A stretch of DNA of 64,000 nucleotides from Marinobacter sp. C7 (GCF_022343555.1 NZ_JAKQZH010000002.1:806001-870000); one strand, 5' to 3'; positions 18,914 through 27,980 are shown, counted from the first letter of the stretch. Notes: generated from the sequence alone by a model not told the origin. A program made the numbers and translations.

Positions 18914-19129
18914 ATGGCAAGGGATATCAAGCTCGGGTGGGACGTGGAATCACTGAACAAGGCCTACCGCCAGGGCCATATGGCCGCTTCGATGGGGATG
19001 CCCAAAAGCCGCTGTCCGTACCGGGGCGATGTCGTGATCGCCGCCTGGGAGGCGGGCTGGGATGACGCCGATGCCTCTGTTCGGGAGCGTGAAAACCAGG
19101 GCGACGACCTGTTTTCCCGCATCGCCTGA
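18914..19129 (+). CDS. Ribosome modulation factor-like protein
   Basis: A 71-residue protein carrying the RMF signature: AYRQGHMAASMGMPKSRCPYRGD...AAWEAGW, comparable to the E. coli RMF pattern AHQRGYQAGIAG...CPY...W.GGW. RMF binds the 30S subunit in stationary phase and promotes 100S hibernating dimers. This copy is about 16 residues longer than E. coli RMF, with an acidic C-terminal tail (ENQGDDLFSRIA). The start is set by GGAGG at 18901-18905, eight bases before the ATG. ATG codons at 18899 and an earlier GTG-type start are in frame but poorly supported. Confidence 0.75.
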   Translation: MARDIKLGWDVESLNKAYRQGHMAASMGMPKSRCPYRGDVVIAAWEAGWDDADASVRERENQGDDLFSRIA

Positions 19130-19277
19130 CGGCCGGCCGGAGACCAACGCTCTCTCTTCTGTTTTCTTCACCACTTGTCTGCTGGCTCCGCCACTCTGGC
19201 GGGAGTTCGTTCGCGCCTATCTGCTTGAAAGTGATCGTGATCATTGAGGCTTGAAGTTCCCCGGGGTTTAGGGTTAA

Positions 19278-19829
19278 GTGACGGGTCTCTGGGCTTCAAG
19301 TCTTCTTTCGAGGGTGGTTGTTTTGGCTGGCAGATGGGTCTTCGCAGTTGTTTTTCTGGTCTGTGCCGGGTTGCTCGGCGTGGCTTTCTATATGGAGCAC
19401 GTGATGGGGCTGGAACCCTGTCCGCTGTGCTGGCTTCAGCGTTTCGGGTTTATGGGCGCAGGGTTGGTGAGTCTGCTGGCGTTCCTGCATGGCCCCGCCG
19501 GTTGGGGCGGACGTGTCTATGGCTTTCTGCTGGCGCTGACGGCCGGGGCAGGCCTGGGCGTCGCTGGCCGTCAGCTCTGGCTACAGAGCCTGCCCGCCGA
19601 TCAGGTGCCCGCCTGCGGACCCTCAGTGGATTACATGCTGGAAGTGCTCCCGTGGATGGAGGTTCTTACGACCGCCTTGCGGGGAACCGGTGACTGTGCC
19701 GAGGTGGTCTGGCGCTTCCTGGGGCTGAGTATCCCCGGTTGGACTGCGGTGTTTTTCTCAGTGCTGGTCTTGGTGGGGTTATTTTTCCTGTTTCGCCGTC
19801 CGCAACAACACAGTTGGATTCGCAGCTGA
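19278..19829 (+). CDS. dsbB: Disulfide bond formation protein B
   Basis: A 183-residue inner-membrane quinone reductase that reoxidises DsbA. It has four membrane helices, the first redox pair CPLC (Cys48, Cys51) after helix 1 and the second periplasmic pair Cys113 and Cys140. The quinone-binding Arg follows in WLQRFGF. The GTG start gives an N-terminus of normal length before helix 1, but its Shine-Dalgarno is weak, and a TTG at 19323 is an alternative. No dsbA is adjacent. The 148-base gap before it shows no clear promoter. Confidence 0.92.
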   Translation: MTGLWASSLLSRVVVLAGRWVFAVVFLVCAGLLGVAFYMEHVMGLEPCPLCWLQRFGFMGAGLVSLLAFLHGPAGWGGRVYGFLLALTAGAGLGVAGRQLWLQSLPADQVPACGPSVDYMLEVLPWMEVLTTALRGTGDCAEVVWRFLGLSIPGWTAVFFSVLVLVGLFFLFRRPQQHSWIRS

Positions 19830-19932
19830 AACGGTTGCGGCCAACCGTGCCGTTGGGGTAACTTGAGTTCCGTACGGTAAGTAATTGCACCGGGGTCTAG
19901 CGCTTCGGGTAAACGAGCGGAGAACAGGCGTC

Positions 19933-20412
19933 ATGTTGGAGAATTGCCGAAATGCCAGGGAGCGCTGGGGAGGTGTCAGCGAACTGATTGATCGCTGGCT
20001 GAAGGAGCGTCAGGAACTTCTGGTCCATTACTGTGACCTGTCCGGAGAAAGCGACTTCTCCCAGACGGAAGCCCTGAAGGAAAAGTTCGTTCGCTTGTGT
20101 GAAGTGCTGGTTGATTATGTCTCTGCCGGGCATTTCGAAATCTACGAGCAACTGATCCAGGAAGCCCGCGAGTTTAATGACGGCGGTCTGGAACTGGCGG
20201 CGAAAGTGTACCCTCAGATCGAGCAGACGACGGAAATTGCCCTCAATTTCAATGACCGCCTGGACGGCCAGTCGCTCTCGGAGGCCCAGGTCCGTGAGCT
20301 GTTCAGCGAACTTTCACGGCTGGGTGAGGCCCTGGAAAGTCGGTTCGAAATGGAGGATTTCCTGATCGAGCATCTGCACAACGCCCATGCCGAAAAGGTT
20401 GCTTCTGCCTGA
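19933..20412 (+). CDS. algQ: Anti-sigma70 factor / AlgQ family regulator
   Basis: A 159-residue helical protein of the Rsd/AlgQ family, which binds region 4 of sigma70 and frees core RNA polymerase for other sigma factors in stationary phase. The segment starting MLENCRNARERWGGVSELID and the motif LVDYVSAGHFEIYEQL are characteristic. I chose this ATG because homologues start here; an open frame extends back to 19885. It lies just after dsbB, as in Pseudomonas where algQ and dsbB-type genes are neighbours (from memory). A strong terminator follows. Confidence 0.92.
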   Translation: MLENCRNARERWGGVSELIDRWLKERQELLVHYCDLSGESDFSQTEALKEKFVRLCEVLVDYVSAGHFEIYEQLIQEAREFNDGGLELAAKVYPQIEQTTEIALNFNDRLDGQSLSEAQVRELFSELSRLGEALESRFEMEDFLIEHLHNAHAEKVASA

Positions 20413-20432
20413 GCTGAAAAGCAGTCGGCCAC

Positions 20433-20477
20433 AAAAAAAGCCTCAGCCCGGCAGCTTGCCGGTCCTGAGGCTTTTTT
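20433..20477. terminator. Bidirectional terminator between algQ and the FKBP gene
   Basis: AAAAAAAGCCTCAG at the left and CTGAGGCTTTTTT at the right form a long stem with an inner GC-rich hairpin (CCCGGCAGCTTGCCGG). The A-tract and T-tract make it suitable for both convergent genes. Confidence 0.93.
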
Positions 20478-20488
20478 GTATCCGCAGG

Positions 20489-21226
20489 TTATTCGGACGC
20501 TGAGTCGTCTCCGGCGTCTGCCTGGGGATTGACGTCAAGCAGTTCGACGTCGAAGACCAGCGTTTCGTTGGGGCCGATGCCGCGATTGCCACCTGGGCCA
20601 TAGGCCAGGTCCGCCGGGATGTAGAGCTTGTAACGGGCGCCCTCGCTCATCAGTTGCAGGCCCTCGGTCCAGCCGGGAATGACCTGGTTCAGGGCGAAAG
20701 TGACCGGTTCGCCGCGCTCGCGGGAGCTGTCAAACACTTCGCCGGAAAGCAGTTCGCCGGTGTAGTGGACCCGGACGGTATCCTCGGCGGCAGGCTTGTC
20801 GCCGGAGCCTCCCTCGATCACTTCGTACTGAAGGCCGGACTCAGTGGTCTCGACGCCTTCCTTTTCCGCGTTTTCCGCCAGGAAGGCTTCACCGGCTTCC
20901 TTGTTCTTCTGGGCCAGTTCTTCCATCTGCTTCTTCTGGTCTTCCTGCATCTGCTGCTGGTAGGCCATCAGGGCTTGCTGGATTTCCTCGCGGGTCAGGC
21001 GCTTGGTTTCCTCGTCGCCGGCATGGCCGTGCTGGATACCTTGCAGGAACTGGTCCATCTGCAGGTCCGGCAGGTCGTTGCTCATCCGCTCACCGAGAAC
21101 CAGGCCCATGCCGTAGCTGACCTTCTGCTCGGTGGTATCCAGCTTGGGATCTTCGGGGACTTCAGGTGGGGTGGAGCAACCGGTGACGACACCGGCCATG
21201 GCCAATGCAAGCAGGGTTTTCTTCAT
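20489..21226 (-). CDS. FKBP-type peptidyl-prolyl isomerase lipoprotein (FkpA/Mip-like)
   Basis: A 245-residue envelope chaperone. The N-terminus is a lipoprotein signal with lipobox VTGC (Cys17). A dimerisation domain (about 30-75) and a long, very charged helix (about 80-125, rich in Gln, Lys and Glu) precede the FKBP domain (about 135-235), which has VHYTGELLSGEVFDSS, VIPGWTEGLQLM and LAYGPGGNRGIGPNETLVFDVELL. This is the Mip/FkpA architecture. E. coli FkpA is soluble while Legionella Mip is surface-exposed; the lipobox here suggests membrane anchoring. Confidence 0.92.
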   Translation of the reverse strand: MKKTLLALAMAGVVTGCSTPPEVPEDPKLDTTEQKVSYGMGLVLGERMSNDLPDLQMDQFLQGIQHGHAGDEETKRLTREEIQQALMAYQQQMQEDQKKQMEELAQKNKEAGEAFLAENAEKEGVETTESGLQYEVIEGGSGDKPAAEDTVRVHYTGELLSGEVFDSSRERGEPVTFALNQVIPGWTEGLQLMSEGARYKLYIPADLAYGPGGNRGIGPNETLVFDVELLDVNPQADAGDDSASE

Positions 21227-21358
21227 TACTGAATCCTTAACGGTTTACGTAAGTGCTCGGGAGCAGCACTCCCGGATTGTCGTTATTGAAACACAGAAGG
21301 TAACGGGTTCCTGGGCGAGATGCCACTGAACATGTGTTAAGGAACCCGACCCTTTGCG

Positions 21359-21748
21359 TCAGCTGCCGTTGCTTCCGGCGGTGGGGCCCAGGGAAAAGGG
21401 CGCGCTGTATGGGGATTGCCAGTCGGTTTCAGGGTCCCGCGCAGGAGAGCCCCCGCGAGCCTTGTCCGGTCGCTCGATGGCCAGTGTGTTCCAGGGCCCC
21501 TGGGCTGGAGGTTGATCGGCGTAGTGCCAGTTGCCGTCGGTGTCCTGCCATTTGAATATGATTTCCGGGCCTTCGGTCGGCACGGGCGAGGGAACCAGGC
21601 CTTCAAAGGAAGGAATTTCCTGGTGGGGTTCCTCGTTGTCCGCCACGGGTTCGGATACCTCCTGAGGATCATCAATTCCGAAGAACATCAGAACCAGAAG
21701 CAATCCCAGGGCCGGAAACGAGAGCCGGATGAGCCATTTCATCATCAT
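21359..21748 (-). CDS. DUF4124-like membrane-anchored protein
   Basis: A 129-residue protein with one N-terminal membrane segment (about 5-24) or uncleaved signal. It is followed by a Pro/Glu-rich linker and a short domain with FKWQDTDGNWHYADQPP, the pattern of DUF4124 proteins (W-x-D-x-x-G...Y-x-D-x-P). The function of that family is unknown to me. The start overlaps the stop of the upstream TIGR02444-type gene by 4 bases (ATGA), indicating one operon. Confidence 0.75.
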   Translation of the reverse strand: MMMKWLIRLSFPALGLLLVLMFFGIDDPQEVSEPVADNEEPHQEIPSFEGLVPSPVPTEGPEIIFKWQDTDGNWHYADQPPAQGPWNTLAIERPDKARGGSPARDPETDWQSPYSAPFSLGPTAGSNGS

Positions 21749-22257
21749 GGCTGGGAGTCTCCATTGGAGAAGGGGGCCAATATCGAGGCCAGTGTATTCA
21801 GCTCGTCTGCCGCCTTCACGACCTGATCCGTCTGATAGGCGGCAGCGGCAAGATTGTTACGGATCAACTGGGCATTTCCCGTCATAAGGGTCGTGTCCGG
21901 AGTCTCGCTCGCTAATTGTTGCCAGGCCAAAGCCAGTTCAAGCTGTTCAGCCTGCAGTTCCAGGCCGGCGACACCGTCACGGAGGTCCTGGCAGTGTTCG
22001 TGGCCTTTGGGGAGAGATTTGCGTACTGCCCGCAAAGCACCGGTTACATGCTGGCGCCACTCTGTTAACGTAGCGTGCTCAGTGCCGCTGTAGGGCCTGC
22101 CTTCAAGGGCCAGCCAGCCAGCACATAAAATTCGTGTAACGCTCCAGCCCTGATCCTGGAGCGCAAGACAGGTTTGCTGAGCGCCGGGCTTTCGCCAGAA
22201 TGCCAAGGCAAAACGCCAAATCGGGTTGTCCGGTTCCAGTTTCTCCGGTAATTCCAC
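21745..22257 (-). CDS. TIGR02444 / DUF2390 family protein
   Basis: A 170-residue, largely helical cytoplasmic protein starting at a GTG (MELPEKLEPDNPIWRFALAFW). The N-terminal pattern, NPIWRFAL.FW..PG....CL.LQ, is that of the TIGR02444 family, which in gammaproteobacteria is usually found beside an ABC-F gene, as here. No function is established. It is divergent from yheS with only 42 bases between start codons, so both promoters must overlap in or near that space. Confidence 0.78.
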   Translation of the reverse strand: MELPEKLEPDNPIWRFALAFWRKPGAQQTCLALQDQGWSVTRILCAGWLALEGRPYSGTEHATLTEWRQHVTGALRAVRKSLPKGHEHCQDLRDGVAGLELQAEQLELALAWQQLASETPDTTLMTGNAQLIRNNLAAAAYQTDQVVKAADELNTLASILAPFSNGDSQP

Positions 22258-22299
22258 GCCGAACCTGCCCTGACCATCTTACGCTGATAAAATGGATTT

Positions 22300-24246
22300 A
22301 TGTTAACGATTACTGATCTCAGTTTACAACGGGGTGGTGTCTGGTTGCTAGAATCCGTGAATCTCACGGTTCAGCCGGGCCAAAGAGTTGCAATTGTCGG
22401 AGCTAATGGTGCCGGTAAATCCAGTCTTTTCCAGCTCTTGTTGGGCCAGTTGGCGCCGGAGCAGGGCAGTATTTCCCTGCCAGGGGGCTGCCGAATTGCC
22501 CACATGGCCCAGGAAGTACAAGCTTCAGGGCGAAGTGCGCGGGATTTCGTGCTCGATGGCGATCTTGACCTCAGACGGATGGAGGCCGAGTTGGCCCGGG
22601 CGGAGGCGGCCGGTGACGATAATGCCGTAGCCAGGATCCACGGTGAGCTGGATGTGCATGAGGCATGGTCGGCGCCGCGTCGGGCCGAAGCGCTGCTCCG
22701 CGGGCTCGGGTTCGCCGACGGGGACGCTGAACGACCGGTTTCGGCCTTCTCGGGTGGCTGGCGGATCCGCCTCAATCTCGCCCAGGCGCTGATGCGGCCC
22801 TCGGACCTGTTGCTGCTGGACGAGCCCACCAACCACCTGGATCTGGATGCATGCCTGTGGCTGGAGAACTGGCTTCGGCGCTATCCGGGCACCCTGTTGT
22901 TCATCTCCCATGACCGGGATTTCATGGATCGGGTTGCCTCCCACGTGGTGCATTTTGATCAGCACAAGCTGGAGCTTTATACGGGTAATTACTCAGCCTT
23001 CGAGCGCCAGCGTGGTGAGCGTCTGGCCCAGCAGCAGGCCAACTATGAGCGTCAGCAGGCTCGGGTCGCGGAGATTCAGCGGTTTATCGATCGGTTCAAA
23101 GCCAAGGCGACCAAGGCCCGCCAGGCCCAGAGCCGGGTCAAGGCCCTGGAGCGGATGGAGCGTATCGCTCCGGCTCACATCGATTCGCCGTTCAGCTTTG
23201 AGTTTCCGATGGCGGAGAAGGTCTCCAACCCATTGCTGTCGATTCGCAACGGCCAGGCCGGCTACAGCGACACCGTGGTGCTCGACAACATCAACCTGAC
23301 GTTGCTGCCGGGCAGCCGCATCGGCTTGCTCGGCCCCAATGGTGCGGGCAAATCCACGCTGATGGATGCCCTGCGTGGGGAAAGTACCCTGTTGGGTGGC
23401 GAGCGTACCTGTGGCGAGCACCTGGCCATCGGTTACTTTGCCCAGCACCAGCTGGAATCCCTGGACCTCGATGCCAGCCCTTTCCTCCATCTGCAGCGTC
23501 TTGCGCCCAAGGCGTCGGAGCAGAGCGTCCGAAACTTCCTGGGCGGCTTTGATTTTCACGGGGACGAAGCTCTGAGCCCGATCCGATCCTTCTCGGGAGG
23601 AGAAAAGGCCCGGGTCGCGTTGGCGGTGATTGCCTGGCAGCGCCCGAATCTTTTGCTGCTGGACGAGCCGACCAACCACCTCGACCTTGAAATGCGCCAG
23701 TCGTTGACGATGGCGTTGCAGAATTTCGAAGGGGCTATTGTGGTGGTCTCCCACGACCGGCACCTGCTGCGCAACACCGTCGACAACTTCTGGCTGGTCA
23801 ACGACGGCCGCGTCTGTGAGTACGACGGCGATCTGGAAGACTATGAGCGCTGGCTGGCTGATCGTCGCAAGGAACGCGAAGAGGGCGAGGCGCCCCGCCG
23901 GGAAGTTGCCGGTTCAGCGGTCTCCCAAACAGCCGGCGGCGTGGGTGAAAGTGCCGATGACCGGAAGGCCCGTAAGCGCATGGAGGCGGAAATCCGCAAG
24001 AAACTCAGTCCTTTCCGGAAACAGCAGGCGAGCCTCGAGAAAGAAATGGAAACCCTGCAGCAGACCCTGGCGGCGTTGGAGAAAGAGTTATCGGATCCGG
24101 GTTTGTATGAGGACGCCGGCAAGGCCAGATTGAACGAGCTGCTGGCCTCTCAGGCCAGCGCCAGCCAGCGCCTGGAGGAAGTCGAGGCGCAGTGGCTGGA
24201 GGTTAGCGAAACCGTCGAAACCCTGGAAGAGGAACTGGCCGGTTAG
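22300..24246 (+). CDS. yheS: ABC-F ATPase, YheS type
   Basis: A 648-residue soluble protein with two ABC domains and no membrane segments, a ribosome-associated ABC-F factor. Walker A motifs are GANGAGKSS and GPNGAGKST, signatures are FSGGWRIRLNLAQAL and FSGGEKARVALAVI, and Walker B sequences are LLLLDEPTNHLDL (both halves). The P-site tRNA interaction motif region between the domains is rich in Arg/Lys/Gln (KAKATKARQAQSRVKALERM). A coiled-coil tail occupies about 535-645. The stop overlaps the stop of convergent ppx by two bases. Confidence 0.93.
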   Translation: MLTITDLSLQRGGVWLLESVNLTVQPGQRVAIVGANGAGKSSLFQLLLGQLAPEQGSISLPGGCRIAHMAQEVQASGRSARDFVLDGDLDLRRMEAELARAEAAGDDNAVARIHGELDVHEAWSAPRRAEALLRGLGFADGDAERPVSAFSGGWRIRLNLAQALMRPSDLLLLDEPTNHLDLDACLWLENWLRRYPGTLLFISHDRDFMDRVASHVVHFDQHKLELYTGNYSAFERQRGERLAQQQANYERQQARVAEIQRFIDRFKAKATKARQAQSRVKALERMERIAPAHIDSPFSFEFPMAEKVSNPLLSIRNGQAGYSDTVVLDNINLTLLPGSRIGLLGPNGAGKSTLMDALRGESTLLGGERTCGEHLAIGYFAQHQLESLDLDASPFLHLQRLAPKASEQSVRNFLGGFDFHGDEALSPIRSFSGGEKARVALAVIAWQRPNLLLLDEPTNHLDLEMRQSLTMALQNFEGAIVVVSHDRHLLRNTVDNFWLVNDGRVCEYDGDLEDYERWLADRRKEREEGEAPRREVAGSAVSQTAGGVGESADDRKARKRMEAEIRKKLSPFRKQQASLEKEMETLQQTLAALEKELSDPGLYEDAGKARLNELLASQASASQRLEEVEAQWLEVSETVETLEEELAG

Positions 24247-25817
24247 TCCGGGTTGATCTTCAGGGTGAAATCCTGACGGGCCAGATAATCCCGTTCGTTC
24301 TTGAGGTCGGCCAGGGTCAGTGGGCGGTCATCGAGCCAGCCCCCGGGAAAGGTCACCGTCAGCTTGTCGTTGCCCGGCTCCAGCTCGAAATCCGGTGGCG
24401 GCTCCATATTCCGTGGGTGTTGCAGCAATACGGCCAGTCGCACCAGGATGCACAGGCGGCGAAGCCGGGAGGTATCTTCGGGATCGAGTCCCTCGAAGAT
24501 TGCCGGCGCGAACTTGCGGCGGTGGCCGCGGACCAGGGTGGCCAGATCGCGCTGGAACTGCTGGCTGAAGCCCGGAAGATCCGAGTAGCGAAGCAGGTAA
24601 GCCCCGTGCTTGTGGTACTGACTGTGGGAAATGGTCAGGCCGATCTCATGCAGGCGACAGGCCCATCGGAGCACCTCCTCGTCGGTGGCGGTGCGCAGGC
24701 CCCACCGGTCTGCAACCTGTTCCCACGCGGCCACTGCCGTTGCCTCTACCGCGGCACCGTGAGCCTGATCCACGTGATAGCGTTCCTGCAGTGCGGAAAT
24801 GGTGCGCTCACGCACATCCTCATGGCGAATCCGCCCGACAATGTCATACAGGAGTCCTTCCCGCAGGGCGCCGTCGGCGAAGGTCATGCTCTCGATTCCG
24901 AGGGACTGGAAGGCGCCCAGGAGAATCGCAAACCCACCCGGGAATATGCTTTGTCGGTCAGAGCGGACACCCAGATCGCCAAGCTTGTCGGTTTTGCCCA
25001 TGTCCACCAGGCGCTTGCGCAGCTCCTGCATCCCGGCACGGGTGATGGTGCCGTCGGTGATTTTCAGGGTCGAGAGGACACTGGCAATGGCCTTGATGGT
25101 CCCGGATGAGCCAACGGCACTCTGCCAGCCCACATTGCGATAATGTTGGCGGATGTTGAGCAGTTCCTGCTCGGCGTGGGTCACTGCCCGATCCATCTGG
25201 CGTCGGGTGATCTTGCCATCCGGGAAGTAGCGATTGCGGAAAGAGACGCAGCCCATGTGCAGGCTTTCCAGCTCCTGTGGCTCGAAGCGCTCACCAATGA
25301 TGAACTCGGTACTCCCGCCGCCGATATCAATTACCAGGCGTCGGCCGCTGTCATCGGACAAGGTGTGGGAGACGCCCAGATAGATCAGACGGGCTTCCTC
25401 GCGGCCGGCGATGATCTCGACCGGATAGCCTAGAACATCCTCGGCACGGTTCATGAACTGGTGAGCATTGCGGGCAACCCGCAGGGCATTGGTGCCCACC
25501 ACCTGTACCGCCTTCGGGGGCATTCCGCGCAGCCGCTGGGCAAAACGGCTCAGACATTCCAGGGCGCGGTCCTGGGCCTCGTCCGTCAGGCGGTTGTACT
25601 GGTCCAGCCCGGCACCCAGTTGCACCTTCTCGCCCATTTTTTCCAGGGTACGGATTTCTCCGTGAACCAGTCGGGCCACAACCATGTGGAAACTGTTGGA
25701 ACCCATATCAATGGCTGCCAGCATTTCCGGCCCCTGTGCAGCGTTTTCGGCGTTGTCTTCGGCCGTCACGTCGTCAGAAATCCTTGTAAGGTGAACTTGC
25801 GAGGTACTATAAGCCAT
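24243..25817 (-). CDS. ppx: Exopolyphosphatase (Ppx/GppA family)
   Basis: A 524-residue enzyme that removes terminal phosphates from inorganic polyphosphate (or hydrolyses pppGpp). The actin-like ATPase phosphate loops are AAIDMGSNSFHMVVARL near residue 35 and VIDIGGGSTEFIIG near 165. The C-terminal HD-like domain includes ACRLHEIGLTISHSQYHKHGAYLL. Length and the C-terminal domain fit Ppx. It has a 30-residue N-terminal extension before the first domain. Its location divergent from trxA agrees with the Pseudomonas order (ppx-trxA-rho). Confidence 0.93.
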   Translation of the reverse strand: MAYSTSQVHLTRISDDVTAEDNAENAAQGPEMLAAIDMGSNSFHMVVARLVHGEIRTLEKMGEKVQLGAGLDQYNRLTDEAQDRALECLSRFAQRLRGMPPKAVQVVGTNALRVARNAHQFMNRAEDVLGYPVEIIAGREEARLIYLGVSHTLSDDSGRRLVIDIGGGSTEFIIGERFEPQELESLHMGCVSFRNRYFPDGKITRRQMDRAVTHAEQELLNIRQHYRNVGWQSAVGSSGTIKAIASVLSTLKITDGTITRAGMQELRKRLVDMGKTDKLGDLGVRSDRQSIFPGGFAILLGAFQSLGIESMTFADGALREGLLYDIVGRIRHEDVRERTISALQERYHVDQAHGAAVEATAVAAWEQVADRWGLRTATDEEVLRWACRLHEIGLTISHSQYHKHGAYLLRYSDLPGFSQQFQRDLATLVRGHRRKFAPAIFEGLDPEDTSRLRRLCILVRLAVLLQHPRNMEPPPDFELEPGNDKLTVTFPGGWLDDRPLTLADLKNERDYLARQDFTLKINPD

Positions 25818-26051
25818 CTGTCTCCGGCCTGTCAGTAACAGAACGCGCGGCCAATTGACGTCGGTCAGGGTCAGGTCAATGACTAGTGTGGGATCTACTG
25901 CTTCACATCGGGATGATCAATCGCGTAAAGTATTGCGTAACTTAAGCAGGTTGAACGGCTGCTCTTCCCGTAGCCTTCAAGTACAGTCAACAGCACCTTT
26001 CGGCTCGCGTGACCGCGCAGTTAAAGAGGGTGCCTGAATCAGGAAAAGGTA

Positions 26052-26378
26052 ATGAGCGGAAATATCGTAAATGTCACCGACGCTTCTTTCGAGCAGGATG
26101 TACTCAAGTCCGACGTTCCCGTACTGGTGGACTACTGGGCGGAGTGGTGCGGTCCCTGCAAGATGATCGCGCCGGTCCTCGAAGAGATTGCCGATGAGTA
26201 TGAAGGCAAGCTGAAGGTCTGCAAGCTGAACATCGATGAAAACGAGCAGACCCCGCCCAAGTTCAACATCCGCGGCATCCCGACCCTGATGCTGTTCAAG
26301 AACGGCAACGTTGACGCAACCAAGGTTGGCGCGCTGTCCAAGTCCCAGCTGGCGGCATTCCTCGACAGCAACCTCTGA
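26052..26378 (+). CDS. trxA: Thioredoxin
   Basis: A 108-residue cytoplasmic thioredoxin with active site WCGPC (Cys33, Cys36), the cis-Pro in RGIPTLMLF and the canonical length. It reduces protein disulfides using thioredoxin reductase. The upstream 234 bases to ppx must hold its promoter; I could not define a convincing one. A terminator follows directly, so trxA is probably monocistronic. In many relatives rho is the next gene; here rho is 3.8 kb away. Confidence 0.97.
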   Translation: MSGNIVNVTDASFEQDVLKSDVPVLVDYWAEWCGPCKMIAPVLEEIADEYEGKLKVCKLNIDENEQTPPKFNIRGIPTLMLFKNGNVDATKVGALSKSQLAAFLDSNL

Positions 26379-26392
26379 TCCCGTTGTTGCTG

Positions 26393-26433
26393 CAAAACCG
26401 CCCCTGACCTCGACGTCACGGGCGGTTTTTTAT
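26393..26433 (+). terminator. Rho-independent terminator after trxA
   Basis: Stem AACCGCCC / GGGCGGTT with a 16-base loop, followed by a run of T at 26425-26431. Confidence 0.88.
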
Positions 26434-26607
26434 TGCCCTGAGTGTTTCACATCCACCACTCGCTACCGATCTCCCGTTTGCCGGCTTGTCGCTGCTGCGA
26501 GCGCGGGGGCATGGCCATCCGTCGCGTGGGGGCTATCCTGTTGGTGTACCGGTTCAGCTGGGTGAGTGGCTAGCCGTCAAGGGTGAATGCAACAGGAGGA
26601 GAAAAGC

Positions 26608-27273
26608 GTGGAGTATATCGCTCCCATCAGCACCGCCGTCATGGCCGTTGTCTGGATCATCTATTTCCAGTTGTTTTTTCTGCAGTACAAGCGCAACAAC
26701 CGCCCCTACCTCATCATTCATCATGCCCAAAATGAGAACCCCGATGCCCTTTGTCTGATGGTAAACATGGGCAAGGAACCGGTGCATGTGCAGTGTGTGC
26801 AGGCAGTTCTGTACACACGGGCCGGAGAGCAGAAGGTCATGACGGTGACGGAGTATCGCAGGGTTGCGGCGGACGACACCAATGTCCATCAGGTACTGCG
26901 CCAGGGGCCATTGCAGCCGGGAGGCTACCTGGTGCTCGGATCGTTCAGGAACATTATCCTGGGCCGGAGAAGTGAGGAGAGTGACAGCGATTACCTGTTC
27001 GAGGATATCACCGCCATCGAAGTCCGGGCTGCTGTCGTCCATGGACCAAGCAGCTACCCGGTCGGTGTCCGCAGGCGCTTTACGCTGCGCCACGAGGGGG
27101 GAGCGGCGATCTTCCCCCGGAATATCCACAGTGAACAGCTTATCCGGAGGCGTGACAGGGAGGAGGTGCGCCGTTGGCTCGAGCAGGAACTCCACCCCGA
27201 ACGGCAGGGGCGATCGGAGTCGGACAGTTCCGATCAGTCGGGCCAGTCGCCCGAGGATGGTGGAGCCGGTTAA
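26608..27273 (+). CDS. Membrane-anchored protein of unknown function
   Basis: A 221-residue protein with one N-terminal membrane helix (about residues 5-27, STAVMAVVWIIYFQLFFL) and a cytoplasmic domain that looks mostly beta-strand. A charged, Ser/Asp/Gly-rich tail covers the last 35 residues. I chose the GTG at 26608 because AGGAGGA (26594-26600) sits seven bases before it; an upstream in-frame ATG at 26587 has no ribosome-binding site and would place AGGAGG inside the gene. I do not recognise a family. The gene is alone on this strand and its stop overlaps the stop of convergent moaE. Confidence 0.75.
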   Translation: MEYIAPISTAVMAVVWIIYFQLFFLQYKRNNRPYLIIHHAQNENPDALCLMVNMGKEPVHVQCVQAVLYTRAGEQKVMTVTEYRRVAADDTNVHQVLRQGPLQPGGYLVLGSFRNIILGRRSEESDSDYLFEDITAIEVRAAVVHGPSSYPVGVRRRFTLRHEGGAAIFPRNIHSEQLIRRRDREEVRRWLEQELHPERQGRSESDSSDQSGQSPEDGGAG

Positions 27274-27716
27274 TCCCAGCTCGAAGACCGATCCACATCG
27301 GTAGTCTTCTGCTCGACCCAGTGCTCTCCGTCGCCGGTAATTTCCTTCTTCCAGAACGGTGCCGAGGTCTTCAGCGCGTCCATGATGAATTCACAGGCGG
27401 CGAACGCATCACCCCGGTGGGCACTGCAAACCCCGACAAAGACAATCTGGTCACACAGATCAAGGCGCCCGATGCGGTGAATCACCCGTACCTTGCGAAC
27501 ATCCCAGCGCCGGGAGGCCTGGTCAATCAATCCCTGGATTACCTGCTCGGTCATCCCCGGGTAATGCTCCAGAAACAGCCCGGTCACTCCTTCGAGGTCG
27601 CCGCTGTCCCGCACCAGCCCGGTGAACGTCACGATGGCTCCGGTTCCGGCGCCACTGTCCCGCAGTGCCTGGTACTCCGCCGCGGAATCAAAATCGTCAG
27701 TCTGAACGGAAATCAT
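27270..27716 (-). CDS. moaE: Molybdopterin synthase catalytic subunit
   Basis: A 148-residue protein that, with thiocarboxylated MoaD, converts precursor Z (cPMP) to molybdopterin. The MoaE pattern is clear: GAIVTFTGLVRD, LEHYPGMTE, VIHRIGRL..CDQIVFVGV.SAHRGDAF and the active-site Lys region MDALKTSAPFWKKE. The gene starts one base after the moaD stop and is the last of the moaB-moeA-moaD-moaE operon. Confidence 0.96.
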   Translation of the reverse strand: MISVQTDDFDSAAEYQALRDSGAGTGAIVTFTGLVRDSGDLEGVTGLFLEHYPGMTEQVIQGLIDQASRRWDVRKVRVIHRIGRLDLCDQIVFVGVCSAHRGDAFAACEFIMDALKTSAPFWKKEITGDGEHWVEQKTTDVDRSSSWD

Positions 27717-27717
27717 C

Positions 27718-27978
27718 TCAGCCTCCGGTTACCGGCGGGAAAAAGGCCACCTCGTCCCCGGCCTGAACCTGCGTTGACGGTTTCGCCATCGCCTGGTTGA
27801 CCGCAATCATTACCGGCTGGTCGCCCTGCAGCTGGGCCCAGGGGCCGCCTTTGGCAGCCAGCTCGGCGAGGATGTCCCCTGTGGTCAGGCCCGGCGAGGC
27901 CGTCAGTTCCAGGCTCTCGGTGTCCAGCTCTTCGCGCAACCGCGCGAAAAAGCGCACGGTCAGTGTTTCAGTACTCAT
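27718..27978 (-). CDS. moaD: Molybdopterin synthase sulfur carrier subunit
   Basis: An 86-residue ubiquitin-fold sulfur carrier. It ends in the obligatory Gly-Gly (FFPPVTGG), which is adenylated and thiocarboxylated. The length is normal. It sits tightly between moeA (2 bases) and moaE (1 base). Confidence 0.95.
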   Translation of the reverse strand: MSTETLTVRFFARLREELDTESLELTASPGLTTGDILAELAAKGGPWAQLQGDQPVMIAVNQAMAKPSTQVQAGDEVAFFPPVTGG

Positions 27979-27980
27979 AG

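Noticed and set aside
21304..21348. Inverted repeat CGGGTTCCT ... AGGAACCCG upstream of the FKBP gene
   Set aside because: Nine-base arms with a 27-base loop and no T-tract are weak; it may be chance and I have no functional argument for it.
25818..26051. A defined trxA promoter
   Set aside because: Several TTGA-like hexamers occur, but none has a convincing -10 at 16-18 bases, so I did not annotate one.
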